Source: Paraglaciecola sp. L1A13 (GTDB taxonomy: Bacteria; Pseudomonadota; Gammaproteobacteria; Enterobacterales; Alteromonadaceae). Taken from it: a stretch of DNA of 64,000 nucleotides. The notes beneath the pieces were generated by a model that saw only the letters and a program-made list of their open reading frames with translations, was not told where the DNA came from and searched no databases. Shown one piece after another: positions 35,580-45,490 of this stretch; positions within the stretch are counted from its first letter, which is position 1; each line of letters starts with the position of its first letter. The position numbers were made by a program, and so were the translations under genes. The stretch is from positions 4,712,001 to 4,776,000 of the forward strand of contig NZ_CP047024.1 of the NCBI RefSeq assembly GCF_009796745.1, read 5' to 3'.

Positions 35580-37142
35580 CTAGTCTTCTCGTGTAACGCG
35601 TAGTACTTCTTCTAACGAAGTGATACCAGCGAGCACCCTGCGACAACCATCATCACGTATACTTGGGGTATTTTGACGTATATATTTTTCAATTGCTTGC
35701 TCACCATGGCCGTTGTGGATCAATTCACGAATGCCTTCATCGACAATCAATAATTCATGAATACCCGTACGTCCGCGATAACCAGTATGGTTACAGGCTG
35801 CACAGCCTTTCGGACGACATACTTTCAGGCTCGCCTCACTGCCGATGGCGACCCCTAGAACAGTGCATTCTTGCGCACTAGGTTGATAAGACGTTTTGCA
35901 TTCAGGACATAATGTACGCACTAGACGTTGTGACAGTACCGCCAACAAGCTAGACGACAATAAGAAGGGTTCAATGCCCATGTCTTCAAGTCTTGTAATC
36001 GCCCCCGCGGCGGTATTTGTATGCAGAGTCGACATCACTAAGTGGCCGGTTAAACTGGCTTGGACACCAATTTGTGCAGTTTCCAAATCGCGAATTTCCC
36101 CGACCATAACCACATCCGGATCTTGACGTAATATGGCTCTTAGCCCTCGAGCAAATGTCATATCCACTTTCGCATTCACTTGGGTTTGACCAATACCCTG
36201 CAAATCAAATTCGATAGGATCTTCTACGGTCAGAATATTGCGATCTTTGGAGTTAATTTCGCTTAAGCCCGCGTATAAAGTCGTTGATTTACCTGAACCT
36301 GTTGGCCCAGTGACTAAAATAATACCGTGAGGTTTACGGATCAATTCAGAAAAGTGTCCACGGTTGTCCTTGGTCATACCCAAATCTTCGAGATTTAAGC
36401 GTACGTTATTTTTATCTAACAAACGCAGCACCACTCGTTCGCCGTGGCTTGATGGCATAGTCGATACACGCACATCGACTGCACGGCCAGCGATACGCAA
36501 CGTAATACGGCCATCTTGCGGCACACGCTTCTCGGCTATGTCCATCTTAGACATAACTTTAATACGCGATACCAGCATAGAAGCCATTTTACGATTGGGA
36601 CGTAAAATTTCTCGTAACACCCCATCAACCCTGAAACGCACTAGTAGTTGCGTTTCAAAGGTTTCAATATGAATATCCGAGGCACCTTCCTTGATCGCTT
36701 CACCTAACATGGCATTGATCAATTTGATAATGGGCGCATCATCTTCACTTTCAAGCAAATCTTCGGTATCAGGCAACTCTTCAGCCAAAGCAAATAAATC
36801 GCTTTCGTTACCGATATCTTCCATTAATTGTTTGGCTGCCGATGAGTCGCGCTGAAACGCACTGGTGAGTAACTTTTCAAATTGGCCGCTTTCTATTTCA
36901 CGTAATTGAAACGGTTGCCCTAAAAAACGGCGCACTTCGGCAAAAATGGCAAAGTCAGTTTCATTGGTATGATAAAGCAAAGCTGGCGTTTCTGCGGTTT
37001 CCAGTAACACCTTATGTCGTTTAGCAAAGCTAAATGCCAATTGCTTATGTTCAGCCTCATCGATAGGCGCATCCACATCGGTTCCCGCTGCAACTAACGC
37101 CTGCTCTTCCGCTTCAACAGTGCTGATTGTTTCAGAGCTCAT
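35580..37142 (-). CDS. gspE: GspE, type II secretion ATPase
   Basis: A 520-residue cytoplasmic ATPase. The N1/N2 domains (about 30-135) bind GspL. The core has the Asp box (ASDIHIE, 154-160), Walker A GPTGSGKS (279-286), His box and Walker B ([16 protein letters not shown]), and a zinc-binding tetracysteine domain (LCPECK...[10 protein letters not shown]), all as in family GspE. It powers pseudopilus extension. Its ATG overlaps the gspD stop by one base (TAATG). Confidence 0.96.
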   Translation of the reverse strand: MSSETISTVEAEEQALVAAGTDVDAPIDEAEHKQLAFSFAKRHKVLLETAETPALLYHTNETDFAIFAEVRRFLGQPFQLREIESGQFEKLLTSAFQRDSSAAKQLMEDIGNESDLFALAEELPDTEDLLESEDDAPIIKLINAMLGEAIKEGASDIHIETFETQLLVRFRVDGVLREILRPNRKMASMLVSRIKVMSKMDIAEKRVPQDGRITLRIAGRAVDVRVSTMPSSHGERVVLRLLDKNNVRLNLEDLGMTKDNRGHFSELIRKPHGIILVTGPTGSGKSTTLYAGLSEINSKDRNILTVEDPIEFDLQGIGQTQVNAKVDMTFARGLRAILRQDPDVVMVGEIRDLETAQIGVQASLTGHLVMSTLHTNTAAGAITRLEDMGIEPFLLSSSLLAVLSQRLVRTLCPECKTSYQPSAQECTVLGVAIGSEASLKVCRPKGCAACNHTGYRGRTGIHELLIVDEGIRELIHNGHGEQAIEKYIRQNTPSIRDDGCRRVLAGITSLEEVLRVTRED

Positions 37143-39220
37143 TACTCGTCGTCACCCTTTTTCTCCATGGCTTTTTCAGCTTCCGTTTCAGCTTTCTTTT
37201 GCATATATTCATTGTATGAAGGAGGCAGAGCCAACCCTTCGTTCCACTCCGGTAAAGCAGGATTTTCTGAGAATGGCATTAATGGAATACCTTCAGATTG
37301 ACGTTTAAGTTGCTCGGCACGAATGTAGTTGTATTTTTTACGACTAATATCATTCATGGTTATTCCGTCCCGAATAATAGTGGGCCGAATAAACACCATC
37401 AAATTACGTTTCGATTTACTAGTAGTCGTTGATTTGAATAGGTTACCAATATAAGGAATATCTCCTAAAATTGGCACCTTAGAGACACTCTCTTGTACAT
37501 CATCATCAATCAAACCACCCAATACAATCGTACCGCCATCATCCACGATAACCGTCGTTTTAATTTCACGTTTATTAATTAAGATATCCACTGATGTAGC
37601 ACCACTAATACTCGAAACCTCTTGTTCGATAAGTAGTTGAACAGCATTACCTTCGTTAATTTGTGGGGTAACTTTTAGTTTGATACCTATTTCTTGACGC
37701 TCAACGGATTGGAACGGATTCGAGTTAGTAGAACCGGTAGTTGAACCGGTAATGATCGGCACTTCTTGACCAACTATAAAATACGCTTCTTCGTTATCTA
37801 GCGTGGTTAAATGCGGCGTCGAAAGTACATTGGAATTAGTGTCGGTGCTGACCGCTTGTAATACAGCTCCCCAACCATCTTTAACTGCGCCAACAAGGAA
37901 ACCATTCACACCACCAAGTAAAGATGCCAGGGCAGTATAATCTCCTTCCGTTGTTTCATCGAACGAATAAGGGTCTCCGTCATCATCGAAACCAACCGTA
38001 GTCGTGGTGGAATCTTCTGCCTCAGCGGCCGCGACTGCTAACGAGCCGATCCCTACTACGTTGCCATTGCTGAACTGTTGGGCCCCATATTTTTCACTAG
38101 CCCATTGCACACCAACTGTGGTGCCGTCGCCCTCAAATACTTCAACAATTATCGCCTCTACTTGCACCTGCGCACGGCGTATATCTAACTGTCGAATAAC
38201 ATCTTCTAACGAACGCATCATATCTGGCTGAGCAGTGATAACGAGGGCGTTAGAATCTTCGTGAGCCTCAATGCTGATACCTCGATCCGTTTTTGCGGTT
38301 GTTTTCGCCGCACCTTGTTCTTCAGCTTGAATACTGGCACTAACACCTTGCAGCACTTTTACTAACTCTGCGGCTTTTGAGTATTTCAAGAAAATAACAC
38401 GGGTATTACCGTTACTTTCCAGCTCTTGATCCATGCGCTCAATCAAATTAATAATGCGTTTGCGCGCTTTGATATCACCACTGACCATAACGCTGTTAGT
38501 TCTATCATCTGCTACCACCCGAGGGGCATCTTTGCCACCGGCATTTGTTTTGCCTGAGGTTTTGTTAATACTGTCGATAATGCGCACCATTTCTGTGGCG
38601 GATGCGTATTTCAGCTTGATGATTTCAACTTCTTCGTCACCCGCTTTATCGACTCGCTCGATAATTTCCACCAAACGGTTAACCACCGCAGCTCGACCAG
38701 TTAACATCATCACGTTTGATGCATCATGACTCACTACATTGCCGCCACCCGCTTGATCGTTTAGCTGACGCAATATAGGAGCAAGCTCCCGAACGGGTAC
38801 GTTATAGACGGGCATAACCCGAGTGATCATTTCGTCGCCATCAAAAGGCGTGCCTTCAACTACGGGTAAGTTTGACGTTTTCGCATCTTTTGAACGTACT
38901 ACTTTGACAATACCACTGGGCATCTCAACAACAGCATAACCATAGACTTGCAGTACATTTAAAAAGAACTGGTAGTACTGAGCTTCATCTAATAAATCAT
39001 AACTACGAACCGATATTTTACCTCGCACATTGGGGTCTACTATGATGGTTTTCTTTAGGTTTTTACCCACAATATTAATAAACTCACCAATATCGGTGTT
39101 TTTAAAATTGGGAGAATACTCGTTGGCCGCCACATAGGTTGACGCAGAAAAAAATGCGGTCCCAATAACAAAGCACAAGCTGGGTAAAATATTACGGCTT
39201 GTTCGCTGGATAAAATTCAT
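37142..39220 (-). CDS. gspD: GspD, type II secretin
   Basis: A 692-residue outer-membrane protein with signal peptide (about 1-33), N0 domain (about 34-110), N1-N3 repeats (about 125-345), and the C-terminal secretin barrel with the gate motif region [20 protein letters not shown](K)[14 protein letters not shown] and an S domain (about 635-692). The N3-to-secretin linker is acidic ([15 protein letters not shown]). It forms the 15-fold outer-membrane channel. The long acidic end ([17 protein letters not shown]) may bind a pilotin. No gspS or gspAB genes are adjacent. Confidence 0.96.
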   Translation of the reverse strand: MNFIQRTSRNILPSLCFVIGTAFFSASTYVAANEYSPNFKNTDIGEFINIVGKNLKKTIIVDPNVRGKISVRSYDLLDEAQYYQFFLNVLQVYGYAVVEMPSGIVKVVRSKDAKTSNLPVVEGTPFDGDEMITRVMPVYNVPVRELAPILRQLNDQAGGGNVVSHDASNVMMLTGRAAVVNRLVEIIERVDKAGDEEVEIIKLKYASATEMVRIIDSINKTSGKTNAGGKDAPRVVADDRTNSVMVSGDIKARKRIINLIERMDQELESNGNTRVIFLKYSKAAELVKVLQGVSASIQAEEQGAAKTTAKTDRGISIEAHEDSNALVITAQPDMMRSLEDVIRQLDIRRAQVQVEAIIVEVFEGDGTTVGVQWASEKYGAQQFSNGNVVGIGSLAVAAAEAEDSTTTTVGFDDDGDPYSFDETTEGDYTALASLLGGVNGFLVGAVKDGWGAVLQAVSTDTNSNVLSTPHLTTLDNEEAYFIVGQEVPIITGSTTGSTNSNPFQSVERQEIGIKLKVTPQINEGNAVQLLIEQEVSSISGATSVDILINKREIKTTVIVDDGGTIVLGGLIDDDVQESVSKVPILGDIPYIGNLFKSTTTSKSKRNLMVFIRPTIIRDGITMNDISRKKYNYIRAEQLKRQSEGIPLMPFSENPALPEWNEGLALPPSYNEYMQKKAETEAEKAMEKKGDDE

Positions 39221-39225
39221 TCTAG

Positions 39226-40161
39226 TTATTCCTGTTCCGCATCGGGTAAATCTAAAAATAAGGTCAGCAATTCGTTATCACGACTGACGGTAATCTGTAA
39301 GGACTGTGCTTGACGCAATTCGCCCATGGCCTCAACAGCTTGTTGAGGATCGGTTAAATTTAAACCGTTAATATCGGTAATAACATCGCCATTTTTCAGG
39401 CCAGCGGCTTGAAATAATTCTGGTTTTTTGCCCGGACTCACTCGATAACCTTGTAACTCACCATTTTGATTATGAGGGGCCACAGAAATAAACTCGGTGA
39501 AATTTGCGGGTTGCTGCTGAAGCATACGCGTAGCATCAATCACATCATCTGATAAGGTAACAACATCTCGCTGAACTGGTGCAGGGGCAGATACAGGCGT
39601 TTTGCGCCTTGATGCTGGTGTTGAGCGTTTATTATTTGCTTCGTCGTAGTCAATACCATCAAGCATAAGCGTTTCATTCACGACGCCATTTCGAATAATA
39701 ACGCGATCTCGAAAGACTTCACGTAGAGTAGCATTGGTGCCGATAATCTTGTCCCCTAAGCCGTACGTTTCTTGGCTGCCTTTGTTCTCGATAATGGCCG
39801 CGCCCTGCTCTTTTACTGAACTGGTCACGACGCCCGTTAAGGTCAGATTTAATCTTGTTTCAGGTGCATCGGTTACTGTTTGTTCAACCGCAGGCCCTGC
39901 TTGAAAATCACCAAACAGATTAAGTCGTTTCAACGCGTTCAAATCCAGAGCGTTATTCGTCTCACCGGTTATAGGGTTAGCTCGCATTGTTGGTGTTTCA
40001 ATTGCCGCTAGTTCGCTTTGAGGCATCAAACGCCAAGTTAATTCAGCTAAATAAGCCAATAAAAAAATCACTAAAAGAGCCACTACAACGCGATTAATTT
40101 GCTGTTGATTCTTAAGCAAAACTAGCCATAAATGATTGTAATTATAATTTGTAATAGTCAT
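39226..40161 (-). CDS. gspC: GspC, type II secretion inner-membrane coupler
   Basis: A 311-residue bitopic protein and first gene of the operon: a cytoplasmic start, a membrane helix (about 22-43, RVVVALLVIFLLAYLAELTW), an HR domain (about 75-165: LNLFGDFQAGP...LNLTLTGVVTSS) that binds GspD N0, and a PDZ domain (about 225-305: GYRVSPGKKPELFQAAGLKNGDVI). It links the inner-membrane platform to the secretin and helps to pick cargo. An upstream promoter must lie in 40162-40663. Confidence 0.94.
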   Translation of the reverse strand: MTITNYNYNHLWLVLLKNQQQINRVVVALLVIFLLAYLAELTWRLMPQSELAAIETPTMRANPITGETNNALDLNALKRLNLFGDFQAGPAVEQTVTDAPETRLNLTLTGVVTSSVKEQGAAIIENKGSQETYGLGDKIIGTNATLREVFRDRVIIRNGVVNETLMLDGIDYDEANNKRSTPASRRKTPVSAPAPVQRDVVTLSDDVIDATRMLQQQPANFTEFISVAPHNQNGELQGYRVSPGKKPELFQAAGLKNGDVITDINGLNLTDPQQAVEAMGELRQAQSLQITVSRDNELLTLFLDLPDAEQE

Positions 40162-40663
40162 GGTCTCGCGGTTGAGCTTTGTTATGCAAAGGCTTCGCGT
40201 TATTTATACGCATATTATTCTGATCTTTTACCCTAGGTAACCATACCCCAAACGCATCTAAAACTTACCATTATCGGTTTGAGTTAAACCCTCGAGTAAG
40301 GTAATAAGCTTAATTCATATCCCTTCTACCGTGCTCGTGACTTAATGTCTACCCGTGTCCGCTTTACCCATCCAGCATTCACTGCAAGAATAGCCAAATT
40401 TAGATCCTATTTCGTGTCACTCAAAGCAGTAACATAAATACCTAGGAAATATTGCCGACAGAGGATGCTAACGTTAACTTCTAATACGAGTACTATTTTC
40501 GCGAGTTAAGTTTTCTTTTTCGAAGCTGTGAGCGTAACATCCCCAGCTCATTTTTTATTATTATTTGAATTACGCTGTCTTCCCCCCAATGATAACGAGT
40601 AGGCACTGGGGTCACAACTCTATTAAGCAATCGTTACGAAAATATTACATATTGGTCACTTAC
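40162..40663. other. Divergent intergenic region, about 500 bp
   Basis: This lies between gspC (minus) and hslR (plus). Two short palindromes are seen: TTACC-CTA-GGTAA near 40229-40243 and GGTTT-GAGTT-AAACC near 40275-40289. They could be regulatory sites but do not resemble a motif I know. I found no small gene with a ribosome site and no clear -35/-10 pair. An open frame to 40565 exists upstream of hslR but is not supported as coding. Confidence 0.45.
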
Positions 40664-41068
40664 ATGCAAAACAGCAAAAATTCTCTTACAGAACAAAGTG
40701 TTCGCTTAGACAAGTGGCTTTGGGCTGCACGTTTTTTTAAAACACGTTCATTAGCCAGAGACGCAGTGATGTCTGGCAAGGTCAATTACAATGGCCAACG
40801 TTGCAAACCTAGCAGAGCGGTAGAGCTCGGCGCAGAGATAAAAGTTCCGCAAGGTTTCGATGTTAAAGAGATCACCGTGTTAGAATTAGCTCAACATAGA
40901 CGCTCTGCAGTGCTTGCCCAGCTTATGTTTGAAGAAAAACCAACAAGTATTGCGCAACGTGAAAAAAATACGGAAATGCGCAAGTTAAGTGCCTTTCATA
41001 GCCCGAAGCCCGATCAGCGTCCCGACAAAAAACAACGTCGACAAATTATTCAATTAAAACACCAGTAA
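40664..41068 (+). CDS. hslR: Hsp15 (HslR), ribosome-associated heat shock protein
   Basis: Start chosen at ATG 40664, giving 134 residues, close to E. coli Hsp15 (133); the open frame up to 40565 adds 33 residues with no match. An S4-type RNA-binding domain (about 10-65: RLDKWLWAARFFKTRSLARD and GKVNYNG) is followed by a basic tail (PDKKQRRQIIQLKHQ). Hsp15 binds free 50S subunits that still carry a nascent chain and helps to recycle them after heat shock. It is followed by hslO 33 bp downstream, and both are heat-shock functions. Confidence 0.92.
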   Translation: MQNSKNSLTEQSVRLDKWLWAARFFKTRSLARDAVMSGKVNYNGQRCKPSRAVELGAEIKVPQGFDVKEITVLELAQHRRSAVLAQLMFEEKPTSIAQREKNTEMRKLSAFHSPKPDQRPDKKQRRQIIQLKHQ

Positions 41069-41101
41069 CCAGCGTATCTGCTGAACCATCGAGAAATTAC
41101 T

Positions 41102-41995
41102 ATGCCATTTGACCAACTTCACCGTTATCTTTTTAACCAAGTCCATGTTCGTGGCGAGCTTGTTCGCCTAGAGAACAGCTACCAATCAATCTTAGACTCA
41201 TACGCTTATCCACCGGTTATTCAAAAATTACTGGGGGAATTAATGTCGGCTACTTCACTGTTAACGGCAACGTTGAAGTTTGAAGGAGACATTGCATTGC
41301 AACTGCAAAGTGACGGCCCAGTTAATTATGCGGTAATAAATGGTACCCATAATCAGGAACTCAGAGGCGTTGCCCGCTGGGATGAAACAGTAGAAACACT
41401 GCCAACTAATTTCAGTGACCTTTTTAAAAATGGTTTGTTGGTTATCACCATTACCCCAACTGACGGTGAACGCTATCAAGGTATGGTTGCTTTAGACAAA
41501 CCGACATTGGCTGAGTGTATCGAAAGCTATTTCCAACAATCTGAACAGTTGGCAACCAAAGTAATTTTACGCACCCAACAAATAGCAGGCAGTGCCAAAG
41601 CGTGCGGTATGTTTTTGCAGATACTGCCCACCAGCAGTGAGTCTACATCTACCGCTGACACTGGTTTTGAGCACTTAGCAAGTCTTACTGACACCATTAA
41701 GGATGACGAGCTATTTACCCTGCCCGCAGAAGAGATTTTACACCGCCTTTATCATCAAGAAGAGATAGAAGTGTATGCGCCATCTGACATAATATTTAAG
41801 TGCAGTTGCAGCCGTGAACGCAGTGCCAATGCATTGGCCGCGGTAGAAAAGGAAGAGTTGCTTGATATCGTCGCCACTGAAGGGGCGATTAAAATGAATT
41901 GCCAATACTGCCATACCGAATACCGTTTCGATGAAATTGACGTACATGCCATTCACGCTGGTACATTTTCATTAGATAAAGGGCAAACCCAGTAA
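41102..41995 (+). CDS. hslO: Hsp33 (HslO), redox-regulated chaperone
   Basis: A 297-residue cytosolic protein (E. coli 292). The N-terminal core domain and middle linker lead to a C-terminal zinc switch: C234-x-C236 and C267-x2-C270. On oxidation these cysteines release zinc and form disulfides, turning on holdase activity during oxidative stress. The start at ATG 41102 follows hslR by 33 bp. A terminator for this gene lies inside the convergent envZ gene. Confidence 0.96.
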   Translation: MPFDQLHRYLFNQVHVRGELVRLENSYQSILDSYAYPPVIQKLLGELMSATSLLTATLKFEGDIALQLQSDGPVNYAVINGTHNQELRGVARWDETVETLPTNFSDLFKNGLLVITITPTDGERYQGMVALDKPTLAECIESYFQQSEQLATKVILRTQQIAGSAKACGMFLQILPTSSESTSTADTGFEHLASLTDTIKDDELFTLPAEEILHRLYHQEEIEVYAPSDIIFKCSCSRERSANALAAVEKEELLDIVATEGAIKMNCQYCHTEYRFDEIDVHAIHAGTFSLDKGQTQ

Positions 41996-42013
41996 CAGCA
42001 CCGCTCTTATAAA

Positions 42014-43312
42014 TTAAGGGCAGGTGTGAGGTATATACACGCTGGCTATCAAACCACCTTCAGGGTGGTTTTTTAATGTCACTTCACCGCTGTGCATATC
42101 GACGATACGCTTGATAATCGCCAGCCCTAAGCCTGAGCCTAAGCTGCCTCTGGCTTTATCACCTTGAGTAAAAGGTTTAAATAAGCCTTCTATTTGGGTA
42201 TCTGGAATACCAGGTCCAAAATCTCGAATCGAGAAAAATAACAAGTTACGGCCTTTATCAAAGCCCGAACGAATTTCGATATCTTCACTACCATAGCGAA
42301 AGGCGTTTTCGATCAGGTTATCCAATACACGTTTTAACGCGACTCGGCGCATGCACGCGGTTGGGATTGGCTTCAAATGTAGATGAATATTATGATGTTC
42401 TTCAATATTCCGTACTTGAACGGCATCACGAATAAGATCATTTACATCCACGCTAACCATACTCTCTTGCTGATCTTGGCGCACATAATTAATAAACTGA
42501 TCGATTATCTCGTTCATGTCTTCAATGTCGTTAACGATGCCTTCTTTTAACCAATCTTGCGCTTCAGGTAGCATTTCAGTCGCTAAACGTATTCGGGTTA
42601 GCGGGGTGCGCAAATCATGGGATATCCCTGCCGTCAACAACGCTCGATCGTCTTCCAACTGCTTAATTCCCTTGGCCATTTGATTAAACGCTTGGGTCAC
42701 CGCCATTAATTCGGTTGAACCCTGAGCTTCCAATGGCGGGGGTATATTGCCACGCCCCACTTCGATAGCAGCATACTGTAATGCTTGTAGAGGTTTGTTT
42801 AACCTGCGGACAAAAATCCAGCCGCCAGCCACACTCAAGATACCGATTACCAGCAAATAAATTGTCAGCGGTGAAATATCTGATTCGCCATGGCTAAGCA
42901 TTGGAATGGTGACCCATACACTAGGATCTTGAGGAGGTTTTACCCACACTAAGTACGGATTACCTTGGGTAATACGCACCTCAGATTCTCCGCCGAGTTT
43001 CAAGCTCATTTGACGAGATAAATAAGGGTAATAAATAGCCTGCTCGACCCCCTCAGCTAGGGCTTTTTCATTGCTTAACAAGCGCATACCTGTGGCATCA
43101 AAAAAGCGTTTATGCAGTGCAGGATCTTTGTGGTCAATCTCTTCGATAAAAACCAAATTAATCTGCGTAGCCAACAGATTATTTATCTGTTGATAACTGG
43201 GCCGAATAAAGTAATAGGTAACAGAGAGGTACGATACCACCTGATTGATCAGTAATAACATACCAATCAGCAGTACCGTTTGCCCAAATGCACTTTTAGG
43301 AAGGAATCTCAC
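42014..43312 (-). CDS. envZ: EnvZ, osmosensor histidine kinase
   Basis: A 432-residue inner-membrane kinase. TM1 (about 13-33), periplasmic loop (about 35-146), TM2 (about 148-167), HAMP (about 168-222), dimerisation/phosphoacceptor helix with the H-box [16 protein letters not shown] (His232), and a HATPase domain with N-box [15 protein letters not shown]1 DFGPGIP, and G2 [12 protein letters not shown]. It phosphorylates OmpR in response to osmolarity. The gene is 27 bp downstream of ompR on the same strand. Its last codons carry a plus-strand terminator for hslO. Confidence 0.94.
   Translation of the reverse strand: MRFLPKSAFGQTVLLIGMLLLINQVVSYLSVTYYFIRPSYQQINNLLATQINLVFIEEIDHKDPALHKRFFDATGMRLLSNEKALAEGVEQAIYYPYLSRQMSLKLGGESEVRITQGNPYLVWVKPPQDPSVWVTIPMLSHGESDISPLTIYLLVIGILSVAGGWIFVRRLNKPLQALQYAAIEVGRGNIPPPLEAQGSTELMAVTQAFNQMAKGIKQLEDDRALLTAGISHDLRTPLTRIRLATEMLPEAQDWLKEGIVNDIEDMNEIIDQFINYVRQDQQESMVSVDVNDLIRDAVQVRNIEEHHNIHLHLKPIPTACMRRVALKRVLDNLIENAFRYGSEDIEIRSGFDKGRNLLFFSIRDFGPGIPDTQIEGLFKPFTQGDKARGSLGSGLGLAIIKRIVDMHSGEVTLKNHPEGGLIASVYIPHTCP
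42052..42074 (+). terminator. Terminator of hslO embedded in the 3' end of envZ
   Basis: AACCACC (42052-42058) pairs with GGTGGTT (42064-42070) around TTCAG, followed on the plus strand by six Ts (42069-42074). The hairpin is coding sequence of envZ on the other strand, where it encodes residues in [10 protein letters not shown]. Confidence 0.8.
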
Positions 43313-43339
43313 GTTAAATTAGCTAGGTTTGATGTTCAA

Positions 43340-44062
43340 CTACGCACCGCCGCCATCGGGCACAAAGACATAACCTAGACCCCATACCGTTTGAATATAG
43401 CGAGGGCTAGCCGGATCTTCTTCTAACATGCGGCGCAAGCGTGAAACTTGTACATCAATACTGCGCTCAAGTGCGCTGTAATCACGGCCCCGCGCTAAGT
43501 TCATTAATTTGTCTCGAGATAATGGCTCACGAGGATGAGTAACTAATGATTTTAATACCGCAAACTCACCACTGGTGAGCGTCATTGGCACACCGTCACT
43601 GGACATTTCTCGGGTACCCAAATTCAGCCTAAACTTACCAAATTCGACAATTTGTTCCGCATGGGAAGGGGCACCTGGAGCCTCAACCACTTTACGGCGT
43701 AGTACTGCTTTAATCCGAGCTAACAATTCTCGTGGGTTAAATGGTTTAGGCAGATAATCGTCTGCACCCATTTCCAGACCGATAATACGGTCGACTTCAT
43801 CACCCTTAGCGGTCAACATCACGATAGGAATTTCGTTTTCTTTTTGACGTAAACGACGACAAATTGATAAACCGTCCTCACCAGGCAACATTAAATCTAG
43901 CACCATCAAATGAAAGTTTTCGCGCTCTAACATGCGATCCATTTGCTCGGCATTGGCAGCAGCTCGTACCTGATAACCTTGCTCAACTAAATAACGCTCA
44001 AGCAGGCTACGCAAACGCATATCATCGTCTACGACTAAAATTTTTGTGGTTTCTTGTCCCAT
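43340..44062 (-). CDS. ompR: OmpR, response regulator
   Basis: A 240-residue regulator: receiver domain with the acidic pocket VVDDDMRLRS (11-20), phosphoacceptor Asp56 (MVLDLMLPGEDG) and Lys in LPKPFNPRELL, then a winged-helix DNA-binding domain (about 135-235) with the OmpR sequence SRDKLMNLARGRDYSALERS and a WGLGYVF closing. It controls porin and envelope genes under osmotic and acid stress. It is the first gene of ompR-envZ. Close similarity to E. coli OmpR (239 residues). Confidence 0.96.
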   Translation of the reverse strand: MGQETTKILVVDDDMRLRSLLERYLVEQGYQVRAAANAEQMDRMLERENFHLMVLDLMLPGEDGLSICRRLRQKENEIPIVMLTAKGDEVDRIIGLEMGADDYLPKPFNPRELLARIKAVLRRKVVEAPGAPSHAEQIVEFGKFRLNLGTREMSSDGVPMTLTSGEFAVLKSLVTHPREPLSRDKLMNLARGRDYSALERSIDVQVSRLRRMLEEDPASPRYIQTVWGLGYVFVPDGGGA

Positions 44063-44470
44063 TATCGGATCCCTTTATCACAGTAGCCTCACTATAAGGT
44101 AAAGCGCTGAAATACCAAAGCATCCTCTGAATTCAGTAGGCTTTGGTTTGTTACAAAGTTTGTCCCATTTTCCATGGGAAACAGTTGTTTTCAGTTCATG
44201 GCGCAACCCATCAATTCATAGCACGACGCTTTACCCAACTATTTCGTACGCTCTGCGTTAGTCTATTTAGTATGTTTAACTATGCAAAATAGTTTTAAGC
44301 TCTCTTAAAAGTATGCGCTAATTCGCGTGTATGCCTTTCCCAGCAACGCCTCCCCCTGAGAATTTGCCATTAAAATTTGCGGATAAAGCACAACTAAATA
44401 CGAATAGCCCTTGACCCAAACTAGTCGCTTGCTTATAAATGGTTGTCATTTTTTCTGTCAAGAAACATAC
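44063..44470. other. Divergent intergenic region between ompR and prk
   Basis: About 400 bp with promoters for ompR (minus) and prk (plus). The prk promoter at 44411-44439 is the only clear element. A short inverted repeat in CCATTTTCCATGGGAAA near 44165 and a run of AT-rich sequence around 44270-44310 are also present. No small gene is supported. Confidence 0.45.
44411..44439 (+). promoter_or_regulatory. Sigma-70 type promoter of prk
   Basis: TTGACC (44411-44416), a 17-base spacer and TATAAA (44434-44439) make a near-consensus promoter. The predicted start of transcription is about seven bases after the -10 box, giving a leader of roughly 25 bases before ATG 44471. The TTG that opens an in-frame extension of prk is the -35 box itself. 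Confidence 0.75.
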
Positions 44471-45376
44471 ATGTCTGTAAAACACCCAATTATCGCTATC
44501 ACTGGTTCATCTGGCGCCGGCACCACTTCAACTACAAATGCGATCCGTCATATATTTCGTAATTTGTCGGTTAATGCCGCTGTGGTCGCTGGGGATAGTT
44601 TTCATCGTTTTACACGCCCAGAGATGGAAGTCGAGATCCGTAAAGCCCAAGAACAGGGAAGACATATTAGTTACTTCGGGCCGAAAGCTAACGACTTCGT
44701 GATGCTAGAACAATTATTTAGCGAATACGCCGAGACGGGAAGTGGCAAACATCGACACTATCTGCATTCATTTGATGAAGCCGTACCGTTTAATCAAATG
44801 CCAGGTACTTTTACTCCTTGGCAAGAATTACCCAGCAACACTGACGTGCTCTTTTACGAAGGCTTACATGGGGGAGTGGTAACGGAAGAAGCCGATGTAG
44901 CAACACACGTTGATTTACTGGTGGGCATGGTACCTATCGTTAATTTAGAATGGATCCAAAAAATTGTTCGTGACACTGCAGAGCGTGGCCATTCACGTGA
45001 GGCGGTCATGAGCAGCATAGTACGTAGCCTAGACGATTACTTTCAGTACATCACGCCACAGTTTTCACGCACCCATGTTAATTTTCAACGAGTACCAACG
45101 GTTGATACATCGAATCCGTTCAGCGCTCGGGAAATCCCCAGTCAAGACGAGAGCTTTGTCGTGGTGCGTTTTCGCCGCGAAATGAAAACCGTTAACTATC
45201 CTTATTTGCTACAGATGATTGAAGGTGCTTTCATGTCACGCATCAACACACTTGTGGTACCTGGCGGCAAAATGGGCTTAGCCATGGAATTAATCCTTAC
45301 GCCCTTGCTTGAAGAAATACTCGATAAAAAGCGCCGTGCTGGTTTTCAAATGGATTGGGTCTCGGACAAGTCGTAA
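44471..45376 (+). CDS. prkB: Phosphoribulokinase (PrkB type)
   Basis: Start at ATG 44471, because the 20-codon extension upstream contains the promoter. The 301-residue protein has the P-loop GSSGAGTTS (11-19), the catalytic/substrate motifs VVAGDSFHRF and DVLFYEGLHGGVV, and the family segment NLEWIQKIVRDTAERGHSREAV. It phosphorylates ribulose 5-phosphate with ATP. This is the proteobacterial form present also in E. coli (prkB), where no RuBisCO exists. No Calvin-cycle gene is in the window, so a role in carbon fixation is unlikely; the physiological use of the product is unknown. The M42-like peptidase gene follows 114 bp downstream. Confidence 0.9.
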   Translation: MSVKHPIIAITGSSGAGTTSTTNAIRHIFRNLSVNAAVVAGDSFHRFTRPEMEVEIRKAQEQGRHISYFGPKANDFVMLEQLFSEYAETGSGKHRHYLHSFDEAVPFNQMPGTFTPWQELPSNTDVLFYEGLHGGVVTEEADVATHVDLLVGMVPIVNLEWIQKIVRDTAERGHSREAVMSSIVRSLDDYFQYITPQFSRTHVNFQRVPTVDTSNPFSAREIPSQDESFVVVRFRREMKTVNYPYLLQMIEGAFMSRINTLVVPGGKMGLAMELILTPLLEEILDKKRRAGFQMDWVSDKS

Positions 45377-45490
45377 CGCCATTATGGCTTTCAAGGTCAA
45401 TTGCTATCAACAATCGCCAGCTAACGTGCTATAACGCAACCTTCATCAGCTTTTTGCCGCATTAGGCAGAACACTTTTAGGTTGTACACT

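Noticed and set aside
40565..40663. N-terminal extension of Hsp15
   Set aside because: The extension has no family match and the ATG at 40664 gives the normal length of 134 residues.
44411..44470. N-terminal extension of phosphoribulokinase from TTG 44411
   Set aside because: This TTG is the -35 box of a near-consensus promoter, and the extension does not match the family N-terminus.
44471..45376. Calvin-cycle carbon fixation from prk
   Set aside because: No RuBisCO or carboxysome genes in the window, and the protein resembles the non-autotrophic proteobacterial type.
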